Part shown: positions 18,449-28,524 of the stretch, in pieces | How positions within the stretch are numbered: the stretch's first letter is position 1 | Layout of the letters: every line of letters starts with the position of its first letter | DNA from: Micromonospora echinofusca | GTDB lineage: Bacteria > Actinomycetota > Actinomycetes > Mycobacteriales > Micromonosporaceae | Length of the DNA stretch: 64,000 bases | Direction of reading: 5' to 3' | Assembly: GCF_900091445.1 (NCBI RefSeq) | Contig: NZ_LT607733.1 | Span: forward strand, 434,001 to 498,000 | Translations under genes and position numbers: made by a program | The notes under the pieces: generated by a model | The model's database searches: none | Told to the model about the DNA's origin: nothing | What the model saw: only the letters and a program-made list of their open reading frames with translations

Positions 18449-19309
18449 GTGACGGCGACGCTTCTGGACGGCAAGGCGACCGCGGCCGAGATCAAGGACG
18501 AGCTGCGGACACGGGTCAAGGCACTGGCGGAACGCGGTATCACCCCCGGGCTCGGCACGGTCCTGGTCGGTGCGGACCCCGGCTCCCAGGCGTACGTCAA
18601 CGGCAAGCACCGCGACTGCGCCGAGGTGGGGATCGCCTCGATCCGCAGGGAGCTGCCGGCCGACGCGACCCAGGCGCAGGTCGACGCCGTGCTCGACGAG
18701 CTGAACGCCGACCCGGCGTGCCACGGCTACATCGTCCAGCTCCCGCTGCCGGGCCACCTCGACACCCAGCGGGTGCTGGAGCTGATCGACCCCGACAAGG
18801 ACGCCGACGGCCTGCACCCGGTCAACCTCGGCCGGCTCGTGCTCGGCTACGACGGCCCGCTGCCCTGCACCCCGCGCGGCATCGTCGAGCTGCTCCGCCG
18901 CCACGACGTGGCGCTGCGCGGCGCCAAGGTCGCCGTGGTCGGTCGCGGCAACACCGTCGGCCGTCCGCTCGGTCTGCTGCTCACCCGGCGCAGCGAGAAC
19001 GCCACCGTGACCCTCTGCCACACCGGCACCCTCGACCTGGCCTCGCACACCCGGGCCGCCGACATCGTCATCGTGGCCGCCGGCGTGCCCGGCCTGCTGA
19101 CCGCCGACATGATCACGCCGGGCGCGGTGGTCGTCGACGTCGGCATCACCCGGGTGATCGGCCCCGACGGCAAGGGCCGCTACACCGGCGACGTCGCCGC
19201 CGAGGCGGCGGAGGCCGCAGGCAAGCTGGTACCCATGCCGGGCGGCGTCGGCCCGATGACCCGCGCCATGCTGCTGACCAACGTCGTGGAGCGGGCCGAA
19301 CGCGACTGA
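18449..19309 (+). CDS. folD: Methylene-THF dehydrogenase / methenyl-THF cyclohydrolase
   Basis: A bifunctional folate enzyme giving 10-formyl-THF, the cofactor used by PurN and PurH encoded 6-8 kb away. It is 286 residues long. The catalytic Tyr-Lys region ([12 protein letters not shown]), substrate loop ([10 protein letters not shown]), [20 protein letters not shown] and the NADP-binding [14 protein letters not shown] are all present. [13 protein letters not shown] closes the protein as usual. GTG start. The mdh gene follows 140 nt later on the same strand, probably under its own promoter. Confidence 0.96.
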   Translation: MTATLLDGKATAAEIKDELRTRVKALAERGITPGLGTVLVGADPGSQAYVNGKHRDCAEVGIASIRRELPADATQAQVDAVLDELNADPACHGYIVQLPLPGHLDTQRVLELIDPDKDADGLHPVNLGRLVLGYDGPLPCTPRGIVELLRRHDVALRGAKVAVVGRGNTVGRPLGLLLTRRSENATVTLCHTGTLDLASHTRAADIVIVAAGVPGLLTADMITPGAVVVDVGITRVIGPDGKGRYTGDVAAEAAEAAGKLVPMPGGVGPMTRAMLLTNVVERAERD

Positions 19310-19449
19310 GTCGCCGGCCGGCCCCGCCCGGAGCCGGACGGCGGTGACGTTCGCCCCATCCCGGCGATGGCCGCCGCCCCTGGCCTGTTCGGTGCCAGGA
19401 TGACTGATACGGTCCGGAAAACCGACTGGTAGCAGGGAGTGGGACGACC

Positions 19450-20400
19450 ATGGGTAAGAAGGTCACTGTCGTCGGGGCCGGCTTCTACGGCTCCACCACC
19501 GCGCAGCGCCTGGCCGAGTACGACGTCTTCGACACCGTCGTGATCACCGACATCGTGGAGGGCAAGCCCGCGGGTCTCGCCCTGGACCTCAACCAGTCGC
19601 GTGCCATCGAGGGCTTCGAGACCAAGGTGGTCGGCGCGACCACCGGCCCGAACGGCGAGGGCTACGAGGCCATCGAGGGCTCGGACGTCGTGGTGATCAC
19701 CGCCGGCCTGCCGCGCAAGCCGGGCATGAGCCGGATGGACCTGCTGGAGACGAACGCCAAGATCGTCCGCCAGGTCTCCGAGAACGTCGCCAAGTACGCC
19801 CCGAACGCCGTCGTGATCGTGGTGTCCAACCCGCTGGACGAGATGACCGCGCTGGCCCAGCTCGCCACCCAGTTCCCGAAGAACCGGGTGCTCGGCCAGG
19901 CCGGCATGCTGGACACCGCCCGGTTCACCAACTTCGTGGCCGAGGCGCTGGGCGTACCGGTGAAGTCGGTCAAGACGCTGACCCTCGGCTCACACGGCGA
20001 CACGATGGTGCCGGTGCCGTCGCAGAGCACGGTCGACGGCAAGCCGCTGCGTGAGGCCATGCCGGCCGAGCAGATCGAGGAGCTGGTCGTCAAGACCCGC
20101 AACGGCGGCGCCGAGGTGGTCGCGCTGCTCAAGACCGGCTCGGCCTACTACGCGCCGTCGGCCGCCGCCGCGCGGATGGCCAAGGCCGTCGCGGAGGACT
20201 CCGGCGAGGTCATGCCGGTCTGCGCCTGGGTCGACGGCGAGTACGGCATCTCCGGCGTCTACCTGGGTGTCGAGGCCGCCATCGGCGCCGAGGGCGTCAA
20301 GCGGGTCGTCGAGACCGACCTGGACGCCGACGAGCTGGCCAGCCTGAAGGAGGCCGCCGAGGCGGTCCGCGCCAAGCAGGGCGACGTCGCCAGCATGTGA
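19450..20400 (+). CDS. mdh: Malate dehydrogenase (LDH-like type)
   Basis: NAD-dependent oxidation of malate to oxaloacetate in the TCA cycle. The 316-residue protein has the N-terminal Rossmann motif VVGAGFYGST, the acidic residue after beta-2 (ITDIVEG) typical of NAD use, the substrate-binding Arg region (LPRKPGMSRMDLL), VSNPLDEMT and the catalytic His in TLGSHGDTMVP. The Arg of RKPGMSR distinguishes malate from lactate enzymes. GGGAG lies upstream of the ATG. A terminator hairpin follows. Confidence 0.95.
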   Translation: MGKKVTVVGAGFYGSTTAQRLAEYDVFDTVVITDIVEGKPAGLALDLNQSRAIEGFETKVVGATTGPNGEGYEAIEGSDVVVITAGLPRKPGMSRMDLLETNAKIVRQVSENVAKYAPNAVVIVVSNPLDEMTALAQLATQFPKNRVLGQAGMLDTARFTNFVAEALGVPVKSVKTLTLGSHGDTMVPVPSQSTVDGKPLREAMPAEQIEELVVKTRNGGAEVVALLKTGSAYYAPSAAAARMAKAVAEDSGEVMPVCAWVDGEYGISGVYLGVEAAIGAEGVKRVVETDLDADELASLKEAAEAVRAKQGDVASM

Positions 20401-20409
20401 TCCACCCGT

Positions 20410-20444
20410 CGAGGGGGCACGCCGGTCGCCGGCGGGCCCCCTCG
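20410..20444. terminator. Terminator after mdh
   Basis: Perfect 9-bp arms CGAGGGGGC and GCCCCCTCG with a short inner CCGG/CCGG stem, between convergent mdh and the hydrolase gene. Confidence 0.8.
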
Positions 20445-20456
20445 CGTCGTATCCGG

Positions 20457-21263
20457 CTACAGCGTGACGAACGCCTCGCCCAGGTGCGGGGTCGCGAGGA
20501 CCGTGGGGCCGCGCGCGGCCAGGTCGCGCAGCAGGCCCACCCGCGAGGCACGCGCCGTGGCCTGGTCCTCCTCGTGGGCGTACGCCAGCTCGGGGTCGAC
20601 CAGTTGCACGGCGTGCACCAGCAGGTCGCCGGTGAGCAGCAGCCGCTCGTCGCCGACCTCCAGCAGTACCGACTGGTGCCCGGGCGTGTGCCCCGGCGTC
20701 GGCAGCAGCCGTACGCCCGGATCGAGCCTCTCCTCGCCGTCGACCACCCGGAGCTGGCCGGCGGCGCGCAACGGCGCGACCAGGCCGGCCGACAGCCCCG
20801 GGTCGAGCTGCCCCACGGCGGCCAGCTCGGCCCGCTGGAGCAGGTAGTCGGCGTTGGGGAAGTACGGCGTGCCCGGTGAGCCGGTGACCGCCCAGCCGAC
20901 GTGGTCGCTGTGCAGGTGGGTGAGCACCACCGCGCGCACGTCGGCCGGGTCGATGCCGGCGGCGGCGAGTTCGGCCGGCAGCCGGCCGGGCACCGGCGCC
21001 CAGCTCGCGGCGGGGGAGCCCGCCGGGCCGATCCCCGCGTCGACCAGGGTCACCGGGCCGTCCCCGGCGCGGATCGCGAAGCCGCGGAACGGCAACCACC
21101 AGCGGCCGTCGGCGGTCACCGTGCCCGGGTCCCGCCGGTCGGCGGCGCGCCACTGCTCCGCCGTGGCGTCCGGGAACGCCTCGGCGCGAGGCTGGAAGAA
21201 CGGCCCCTCGCCGTCGGTGAGCGCGGTGACCGTGATAGACCCGAGGATGCGGCTCAGCGGCAT
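20457..21263 (-). CDS. Metallo-beta-lactamase-fold hydrolase
   Basis: A 268-residue member of the MBL superfamily. The zinc-binding motif is LTHLHSDHVGW (HxHxDH), with later ligands at TPGHTPGHQS and a C-terminal His (TPHLGEAF). There is no signal peptide, so it is cytoplasmic. Family members include lactonases and other hydrolases of esters or thioesters; the substrate cannot be named here. It is divergent from icd with 137 bp between the start codons. Confidence 0.85.
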   Translation of the reverse strand: MPLSRILGSITVTALTDGEGPFFQPRAEAFPDATAEQWRAADRRDPGTVTADGRWWLPFRGFAIRAGDGPVTLVDAGIGPAGSPAASWAPVPGRLPAELAAAGIDPADVRAVVLTHLHSDHVGWAVTGSPGTPYFPNADYLLQRAELAAVGQLDPGLSAGLVAPLRAAGQLRVVDGEERLDPGVRLLPTPGHTPGHQSVLLEVGDERLLLTGDLLVHAVQLVDPELAYAHEEDQATARASRVGLLRDLAARGPTVLATPHLGEAFVTL

Positions 21264-21349
21264 CGGGCGATCATGCCAGCGGTCCCTGCGCCGTGCACTC
21301 CGTTTCTTCCGGCCCGACCGAGGCCGGCTGGGGACTGCCGATCAGTTTC

Positions 21350-21365
21350 CAGTACGCTCGTACTG
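21350..21365. promoter_or_regulatory. AcnR-like operator upstream of icd
   Basis: CAGTACG-CT-CGTACTG is a perfect 7-bp inverted repeat with a 2-nt centre, 35 nt before the icd start. It matches the reported Corynebacterium glutamicum AcnR site (CAGAACGCTTGTACTG, recalled) at 14 of 16 positions. AcnR is a TetR-family repressor of aconitase. The position fits repression of icd. Neither acn nor acnR is in this window. Confidence 0.6.
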
Positions 21366-21400
21366 CTTGAGCACGTGTCCCCCGAGAGGAGCGCCGGCCG

Positions 21401-22618
21401 ATGGCGAAGATCAAGGTAAACAACCCGGTCGTTGAGCTCGACGGCGACGAGATGACCCGGATCATCTGGAAGCAGATCCGGGAGCAGCTGATCCTGCCCT
21501 ACCTCGACGTCGACCTGCACTACTACGACCTGTCGATCCAGCACCGCGACGAGACCGACGACCAGGTCACCGTCGATGCCGCCAACGCCATCAAGGAGCA
21601 CGGCGTCGGCGTCAAGTGCGCGACCATCACCCCGGACGAGGCCCGGGTCGAGGAGTTCGGCCTGAAGAAGATGTGGCGGTCGCCGAACGGCACGATCCGC
21701 AACATCCTCGGCGGCGTCGTCTTCCGTGAGCCGATCATCATGTCCAACGTGCCGCGGCTGGTCCCCGGTTGGACCAAGCCGATCATCATCGGCCGGCACG
21801 CCCACGGTGACCAGTACAAGGCCACCGACTTCGTCGTGCCGGGCCCGGGCAAGGTGACCATCACCTACACCCCGGCCGACGGCGGCGCCCCGATGGAGAT
21901 GGAGGTCGCCAACTTCCCCGGCGGCGGCATCGCCATGGGCATGTACAACTACGACGAGTCGATCCGGGACTTCGCCCGCGCCTCGTTCCGGTACGGCCTG
22001 GACCGCAACTACCCGGTCTACCTGTCCACCAAGAACACCATCCTCAAGGCGTACGACGGCCGGTTCAAGGACATCTTCGCCGAGGTGTTCGAGAACGAGT
22101 TCAAGGCCGAGTTCGACGCCGCCGGCATCACCTACGAGCACCGGCTGATCGACGACATGGTCGCCGCCGCGCTCAAGTGGGAGGGCGGCTACGTCTGGGC
22201 CTGCAAGAACTACGACGGTGACGTGCAGTCCGACACCGTCGCGCAGGGCTTCGGCTCGCTGGGCCTGATGACCTCGGTGCTGCTCTCCCCGGACGGCCGT
22301 ACGGTCGAGGCCGAGGCCGCGCACGGCACGGTCACCCGGCACTACCGGCAGTGGCAGAAGGGCGAGAAGACCTCGACCAACCCGATCGCGTCGATCTACG
22401 CCTGGACCCGGGGCCTGGCCCACCGGGGCAAGCTGGACGGCACCCCGGCGGTCACCGAGTTCGCCAACACGCTGGAGCAGGTCATCGTCGACACCGTCGA
22501 GGGCGGCCAGATGACCAAGGACCTCTCGCTGCTCATCTCGCGGGACGCCCCGTGGCTGACCACCGACGAGTTCATGAACGCGCTCGACGAGAACCTGGCG
22601 CGCAAGCTCTCCGCCTGA
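21401..22618 (+). CDS. icd: NADP-dependent isocitrate dehydrogenase
   Basis: Isocitrate to 2-oxoglutarate plus CO2 and NADPH in the TCA cycle. At 405 residues it belongs to the homodimeric type related to eukaryotic IDH, not the E. coli type. Visible hallmarks are [16 protein letters not shown], the substrate loop [30 protein letters not shown], and the metal-site signature [27 protein letters not shown] precedes the ATG. An AcnR-like palindrome lies upstream. A 9-bp terminator stem follows. Confidence 0.96.
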   Translation: MAKIKVNNPVVELDGDEMTRIIWKQIREQLILPYLDVDLHYYDLSIQHRDETDDQVTVDAANAIKEHGVGVKCATITPDEARVEEFGLKKMWRSPNGTIRNILGGVVFREPIIMSNVPRLVPGWTKPIIIGRHAHGDQYKATDFVVPGPGKVTITYTPADGGAPMEMEVANFPGGGIAMGMYNYDESIRDFARASFRYGLDRNYPVYLSTKNTILKAYDGRFKDIFAEVFENEFKAEFDAAGITYEHRLIDDMVAAALKWEGGYVWACKNYDGDVQSDTVAQGFGSLGLMTSVLLSPDGRTVEAEAAHGTVTRHYRQWQKGEKTSTNPIASIYAWTRGLAHRGKLDGTPAVTEFANTLEQVIVDTVEGGQMTKDLSLLISRDAPWLTTDEFMNALDENLARKLSA

Positions 22619-22635
22619 TCTTCTCTGCGCCTTCC

Positions 22636-22657
22636 GGCGGCACCTGACGGTGCCGCC
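22636..22657 (+). terminator. icd terminator
   Basis: A perfect 9-bp stem GGCGGCACC / GGTGCCGCC with a TGAC loop, 17 nt after the icd stop. Confidence 0.75.
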
Positions 22658-22669
22658 GCCGCATCACCA

Positions 22670-22699
22670 GGAGCCCGCCGGCACCCGCCGGCGGGCTCC
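22670..22699. terminator. Second hairpin downstream of icd
   Basis: A perfect 13-bp stem (GGAGCCCGCCGGC / GCCGGCGGGCTCC) with a 4-nt loop, probably a back-up terminator. Confidence 0.6.
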
Positions 22700-22785
22700 C
22701 GCCGTTCCACTCGCTCGTGCCGTCCTGCCGTCCCGTCGAGTGGCGGGAGCGTGGGCTCTGGCGGTGGTCGCCCGCCGAGCGCCTG

Positions 22786-22835
22786 AGATCTTGGTGAGAA
22801 ACGGCCCCTCCAGGGGCCCATTCCTACCAAGATCT
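22786..22835. repeat. Dispersed palindromic element, copy 1
   Basis: Outer arms AGATCTTGGT / ACCAAGATCT (10 bp, perfect) and inner arms GGCCCCT / AGGGGCC, separated by an internal loop. The 46-nt core is the same length as, and about three quarters identical to, the element at 45109-45154. It lies between convergent genes. Confidence 0.7.
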
Positions 22836-23039
22836 ATCTGCTTGGCCTTTCGGCGTACGTGCTTGGCGGCGTGTCGGGGGGTGACACGCCGTCGGCGTCA
22901 CCTGCTTCGGCGCGCCTCGTTGACCTGGGTGGACGAGATGCCAGTCGCGTCCAGGAAGGTTGACCGCGGTCGCCTCGCGGCAAGCGCGCCGATCAGCCAG
23001 CCTTCCCGGCTGTCGCGTACAGCCAGCCGTCCCTTCCCT

Positions 23040-23067
23040 GCGGGGGGCCCTGTCCCGGGCCCCCCGC
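23040..23067. terminator. GC hairpin downstream of galT
   Basis: A perfect 11-bp stem (GCGGGGGGCCC / GGGCCCCCCGC) with a 6-nt loop, 150 nt past the galT stop; it may end the deoR-galT transcript. Confidence 0.5.
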
Positions 23068-23216
23068 GCCCTGTCTCCGCCCCGCCACCGGCGACCACCC
23101 GACCGCCCGCGCCCACCGGTACCGCTCCAGCCGGCAGCGCCGGTCGAACCGGGGGCGTCACGCCGGCGGCCTTCCCGCGTCCGCTGAGCCCAGTTCGGTG
23201 GACGCGGTGCCGTGGC

Positions 23217-24289
<1,073 letters not shown>

Positions 24290-24293
<4 letters not shown>

Positions 24294-25114
24294 CTCGCCA
24301 TCCCCTCATCTGTCGTCGTGGCCGCCCGCCCCGCGCCCGCCGAGGCGGGCACGACGACCAGCTCGCCCACCCGTTCGGCGAGCGCCTGCCGCGCGTCGGA
24401 GGGCAGCCGGTCGTCGGTGACCAGCAGGTGGGCGGCGGAAAGCTCAACGATCGAGGAGATGCCGACGGTGCCCCACTTGGTGTGGTCGGCGAGCACGACC
24501 AGCCGGTCGGCGGCGGCCACCAGGGCCCGGTCGGTCTCCGCCTCCATCAGGTTCGGGGTGGTGAATCCCGCCCGCTGGGTGATCCCGTGCACCCCGAGGA
24601 AGAGCAGGTCCAGGTGCAGCGACCGGATGGCGGCGACGGCGAGCGGCCCGACCAACGCGTCCGAGGGCGTACGGACCCCGCCGGTGAGCACCACGGTCTG
24701 GTCCGACCGGCCGCCGGTGTGCAGTATCTCGGCCACCGGCAGCGAGTTGGTGACCACGGTCAGCCCCGGCACGTCGACCAGTCGGCGGGCCAGCTCGGCG
24801 GTGGTGGTGCCGGCGGAGAGGGCCACGGCCGCCCCGGGCCGGACCAGCTCGGCGGCGCGGCCCGCGATGGCCGCCTTCTCCGCGAGCTGCCGCACCGACT
24901 TGACCCGGAAGCCGGGTTCGTCGGTCGAGCCGGGGCCGGCCACCGTCGCGCCGCCGTGCACCTTGGCCAGCAGGCCGCGTTCGTGCAGCGCCTCCAGGTC
25001 GCGGCGGATGGTCATGTCCGAGACGCCGTACTCGGCGGCCAGCTCGGTGACGCGTACGCCCCCGGTGGCGCGGACCCGCTCCAGGATGGCCGCCTGTCGC
25101 TGCTGAGCGAGCAT
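24290..25114 (-). CDS. DeoR/GlpR family transcriptional repressor
   Basis: A sugar-responsive regulator, 274 residues. The N-terminal helix-turn-helix is textbook DeoR: RQAAILERVRATGGVRV, TELAAEYGVSDMTIRRDLEAL, then KVHGGA. The C-terminal sensor domain has ALSAGTTTAELAR and DLLFLGVHGI, which bind phosphorylated sugars in the family. ATG 25114 has GGAGG 8 nt upstream; GTG 25123 overlaps that site and is less likely. Operon position suggests it controls galT and itself, probably through the palindrome at 25159-25180. Confidence 0.92.
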
Positions 25115-25158
25115 CCGCCGCACCTCCGTGCCTGCCGCGCACTCTCACGCGGTCGAAC

Positions 25159-25180
25159 GTGTTCGAACAAAGATGAACAC
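25159..25180 (-). promoter_or_regulatory. Candidate DeoR operator upstream of deoR-galT
   Basis: TGTTCGAACA (25160-25169) is a perfect 10-bp palindrome, and GTGTTC (25159-25164) also pairs with GAACAC (25175-25180). It lies 46 nt before the deoR start, where an autorepressor site is expected. Low-GC bases stand out against the GC-rich surroundings. Confidence 0.5.
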
Positions 25181-25219
25181 TAGCGTGAAGGAGGGGACCA
25201 CCGGTAGGCGGAGGGGCTG

Positions 25220-26749
25220 TCAGAGGGACGGGAGGCGGGGTTCGACCCAACCCGTCTCGTTCAGGTGGTGCAGGACGGCCTCGACCGCCTCCTCGACCGA
25301 CAGGTCGCTGGTGTCGACCACCAGGTCGGCGTCGGTCGGCTCCTCGTAGGGGTCGTCGATGCCGGTCATGCCGGTCAGCAGGCCGGCCCGGGCCCGGGCG
25401 TAGAGACCCTTGCGGTCGCGCTGCTCGCAGACCTCCAGCGGGGTCGCCACGTGCACCAGCAGGAAGCCCGCGCCGGCGGCCAGCGCCATCTCGCGGGCGG
25501 TGGCGCGGGCCTGGGCGTACGGGGCGATCGGGCAGCAGATGCCGACGCCGTGGTGCCGGGCGATCTCCGCCGCCACCCAGCCGATGCGCCGGACGTTCAG
25601 GTCCCGGTCGGCCTTGCTGAAGCCCAGCCCGGCGGAGAGTTCCCGGCGCACCACGTCCCCGTCGAGCAGCGTGACACTCCGGTCGCCCTGCTCGCGCAGC
25701 ACGTCGGCCAGGCCCCGGGCGATCGTCGACTTGCCGGAACCCGAGAGCCCGGTCAGGAAGATCACCAGACCCCGGTGCCGCCGCGGCGGCCGGGCCCGGG
25801 CCAGCTCCTTCGCCACCGCCGGCGGGGTGTGCCACTCGGGCAGCGGGAAACCCCGGTCCAGCAGGTCGTCGATCTCCGGCTGGGTCAGCGCCAGACGCCG
25901 GTTGCGCGGCGGGATGTCCTCCCGCCAGCGCCACTGCCCGTCGCGGTTGTCGTAGGCCAGCTCGCGCGGCACCAGCACCCGCAGGCCGGCGCCGGAGAGC
26001 ATCTCGCCCGTGGAGAGCAGGTGCGTGACGCCGTACGCCGCCGACACCCGGGCCCGCAGCAGCGCGTCACTGATCTCGTCGCGCCGCCGGGACAGCGGCA
26101 CGGCGACCAGCGTGGCCGGCGGCATCCGGTCGCGGGCGGCGAAGACGCTGCGCACCAGCGCCTCCGGCGGCAGCCCGCCGAGGCCGTCCTCGCCGACCGG
26201 GATCATCACCAGCAGGTGGGCGCCGAGCGTGCGGACCGCGTGGGCGATCTGGGCGAGCTGCGGCCGGTGCAGCGGCCGGTCGGCGATCACCCCGAGCACC
26301 CGCCCCGACGGCAGCAGCGGGCGTACCTCCTCCGGGGTGCGGCGCAGCCGCTGGAACGGGCCGTGCCCGCCGTCGCCGAGCCGGCGGACCGTGCCCCCGA
26401 CGCCGGCCACCCCGTCGCGGACCTGCCACACGTCGGCGACCGACAGCGCCGCGACCGGCGCGCCCTCGCCGTCGGTGAGCACCAGGGCCCGGCGTGCCTC
26501 GTCGCGCGGGTCGAGGCCCTGGGCGAGCGCCGCCGGCACCTGGAGGGTCACCGGCACGGGCCACGGCGAGCCGTCGGCGAGCCGGCCCCGGCGGCTCACC
26601 GAGACCAGGTCGGCGCGGGTCATGAAGCCGGCCAGCGGCGCGTACGCCCCGGTCAGCAGCAGCTCCAGGTCGGCCAGCTCGCCGGGGCGCGGCGTGTACG
26701 CCGGCGCATCCCGGAGCACCTCGTCGGGCAGCACCCAGCTGTTGCTCAT
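25220..26749 (-). CDS. Fusion of a degenerate ATP-sulfurylase domain and APS kinase
   Basis: A 509-residue two-domain protein. The C-terminal third is a full adenylyl-sulfate kinase (APS + ATP to PAPS): Walker A GLSGSGKST, LLDGDVVRRELSAGLGFSK, DRDLNVRRIGWVA, and GLYARARAG. The N-terminal part resembles ATP sulfurylase, but the active-site motif QxRNPxHxxH reads IADRPLHRPQ, so its Gln, Asn and second His are missing. It is therefore unlikely to make APS and may be structural. ATG 26749 (start MSNSWVLPDE) has GGGGG upstream. No other sulfate-assimilation gene is adjacent, and PAPS may serve sulfotransfer. Confidence 0.88.
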   Translation of the reverse strand: MSNSWVLPDEVLRDAPAYTPRPGELADLELLLTGAYAPLAGFMTRADLVSVSRRGRLADGSPWPVPVTLQVPAALAQGLDPRDEARRALVLTDGEGAPVAALSVADVWQVRDGVAGVGGTVRRLGDGGHGPFQRLRRTPEEVRPLLPSGRVLGVIADRPLHRPQLAQIAHAVRTLGAHLLVMIPVGEDGLGGLPPEALVRSVFAARDRMPPATLVAVPLSRRRDEISDALLRARVSAAYGVTHLLSTGEMLSGAGLRVLVPRELAYDNRDGQWRWREDIPPRNRRLALTQPEIDDLLDRGFPLPEWHTPPAVAKELARARPPRRHRGLVIFLTGLSGSGKSTIARGLADVLREQGDRSVTLLDGDVVRRELSAGLGFSKADRDLNVRRIGWVAAEIARHHGVGICCPIAPYAQARATAREMALAAGAGFLLVHVATPLEVCEQRDRKGLYARARAGLLTGMTGIDDPYEEPTDADLVVDTSDLSVEEAVEAVLHHLNETGWVEPRLPSL

Positions 26750-26858
26750 CCATCCCCCAAACGACACTGACCGGCACACAGTTTCTCAGCCGGCCGGCGA
26801 TCGGTCGAGAGCGCCACTCCACCGGCGGCTCAGCCGGCGGGCGACGGCGGCCGGCGGG

Positions 26859-27410
26859 TCAGCGGGGCAGGGTCAGGGGCGCGGCCCCGAAGGAGACGGC
26901 GAACCGCTTGCACCAGATGGAGACGCTGGTCAGGCCCGTCAGGTCGACGTCGGCCGGGATGTCGTAACCCTGGTCGCCCCGGTTGCCCTTGAGCCGGCCC
27001 AGCTCGACCCACCGGCCGTCGTCGAAGACCCGCCACCCGGCAGTGCCGCTGCGCACCGGCTGGTCGGTGAGCCAGACCCGCAGGTCCGGGCCGTTGGAGG
27101 TGGCCAGGCCGACGAGTTCCAGCCGGTGCCGTCCGTCGGGGGCGCGGACGATCCGCGCGCTGCCCGACGTGTCGTGCTCGTGGGTCACGAAGTCGCCCTG
27201 CCCGACGAGGACCGGCCCGGCGGGAGCGGGCGCCGCGCCCGTGGCGGAACCCGTCGGCGCCGGCGTGGCCGCCACGCTCGAGAGTGCCTCGTCGACCTCG
27301 GCGTCGGTGACCAGCTTCCAGGGCTGGAACCAGTAGAGGCCGAACGCCGACCCGGCGGCGAGGACGGCGACCACCACCCACGTCAGCGGTGCGCGGAAGA
27401 GTCGGTTCAC
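26859..27410 (-). CDS. Membrane-anchored DM13 domain protein
   Basis: A 183-residue protein with one N-terminal membrane segment (APLTWVVVAVLAAGSAFGLYWF), an Ala/Pro-rich spacer and a DM13 domain outside the membrane. Typical DM13 features are GDFVTHEHDTSGSARIV, LATSNGPDLRVWLTD, LKGNRGDQGYDIP and the conserved Cys in VSIWCKRFAVSFG. DM13 domains are proposed to act in redox or electron transfer. GTG 27410 is taken as the start; GTG 27416 is equally possible. It is divergent from the ABC-2 operon. Confidence 0.82.
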   Translation of the reverse strand: MNRLFRAPLTWVVVAVLAAGSAFGLYWFQPWKLVTDAEVDEALSSVAATPAPTGSATGAAPAPAGPVLVGQGDFVTHEHDTSGSARIVRAPDGRHRLELVGLATSNGPDLRVWLTDQPVRSGTAGWRVFDDGRWVELGRLKGNRGDQGYDIPADVDLTGLTSVSIWCKRFAVSFGAAPLTLPR

Positions 27411-27609
27411 GCCCACAGTCTGTCGGTCCGGGCCGCGTCCTGTCTGCCCCGCGCGGCGTGGCGGAGGCGGATGCGTGCCGGCGGTGCCGGCCCGCCCGCC
27501 ACCGCCGGGGGCCGCGCCGGACCCTAGGGGACGCGGGCCGCCAGGATCAGGGGAGCGCCCGGGGGCGAGCCGCTGCCCGGGGCGGTCGTCGCCTCCTACG
27601 CTGTACGAC

Positions 27610-28524
27610 GTGACACTCATCGCGACCGAGTCGCTGACCAAGACGTACGGGGGTGGGGTCACCGCGCTGGCCGACCTGACCGTCGCGGTCGAGCCGGGGA
27701 TCATCGGGTTGGTCGGCGCGAACGGCGCCGGCAAGTCCACCCTGATCAAGATCCTGCTCGGCCTCCTCGCCCCGACCAGCGGACGGGTCCGGGTGCTCGG
27801 CCTCGACCCGACCACCGACGCCGCCCAGGTCCGCGCCCGGGTCGGCTACATGCCCGAGCACGACGCCCTGCCGCCGGACCTCTCCGCCGCCGAGTTGGTC
27901 ACCCACCTGGGCCGGATCAGCGGCCTGCCGCGTACGGTCGCCCGCGAACGGGCCTCGGAGGCGCTGCGCCACGTCGGGCTCTACGAGGAGCGCTACCGTC
28001 CGGTCGGCGGCTACTCCACCGGCATGAAGCAGCGGGTCAAGCTCGCCCAGGCCCTGGTGCACGACCCCGACCTGCTGCTGCTCGACGAGCCGACCAACGG
28101 CCTCGACCCGGCCGGTCGCGACGCCATGCTGGCGCTGGTGCACCGCATCGGTACCGAGTTCGGCATCTCCGTGCTGGTCTGCTCGCACCTGCTGGGCGAG
28201 GTCGAGCGCATCTGCGACACCCTGGTCGCCATCGACGGCGGGCGGCTGCTGCGCGCCGACCACATCTCCGCCATGACCTCGGCCACCGACGTGCTCGCCG
28301 TCGAGGTGAGCGAGGGCACCGACGAGCTGGCCACCCGGCTGGCCGCGCTCGACCTGCCGGTGCGCCGGGACGGCCGGCTGCTGCTCGTCGAGCTCGCCGA
28401 CGACGCCACCTACGACCTGATCCTCGGCGCGGTCGCCGAGCTGGACCTGCCGCTGCACCGGCTGGACCAGCGCCGGCACCGGGTGGCCGAACTCTTCGCC
28501 ACGAGGGAGCCCAGCCATGCCTGA
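27610..28524 (+). CDS. ABC transporter ATPase, first of a four-gene ABC-2 operon
   Basis: A 304-residue ATPase with Walker A (GANGAGKSTL), Q-loop (YMPEHDALPPD), signature (YSTGMKQRVKLAQAL), Walker B (LLLLDEPTNG) and H-loop region (VCSHLLGEVE). GTG 27610 starts just before TLIATESLTKTYGG; open frame upstream is not conserved in style. It overlaps the next gene by 8 nt, so it is translated with the permease that follows. The family exports lipids, drugs or peptides, or acts in membrane homeostasis; no specific substrate is evident. Confidence 0.9.
   Translation: MTLIATESLTKTYGGGVTALADLTVAVEPGIIGLVGANGAGKSTLIKILLGLLAPTSGRVRVLGLDPTTDAAQVRARVGYMPEHDALPPDLSAAELVTHLGRISGLPRTVARERASEALRHVGLYEERYRPVGGYSTGMKQRVKLAQALVHDPDLLLLDEPTNGLDPAGRDAMLALVHRIGTEFGISVLVCSHLLGEVERICDTLVAIDGGRLLRADHISAMTSATDVLAVEVSEGTDELATRLAALDLPVRRDGRLLLVELADDATYDLILGAVAELDLPLHRLDQRRHRVAELFATREPSHA

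Larger units (their letters stand above)
22619..23216. other. Hairpin-rich intergenic region after icd (598 bp)
   Basis: No convincing gene. It holds the icd terminator (22636-22657), a second 13-bp hairpin (22670-22699), a dispersed palindrome (22786-22835), a hairpin GGCGTGTC/GACACGCC (22868-22890), and an 11-bp GC hairpin (23040-23067) that could end the galT transcript. Confidence 0.6.

Noticed and set aside
25238..25252. A GGTTCGA-like string, considered as a tRNA T-loop
   Set aside because: It lies inside the APS kinase gene and no cloverleaf can be formed around it.
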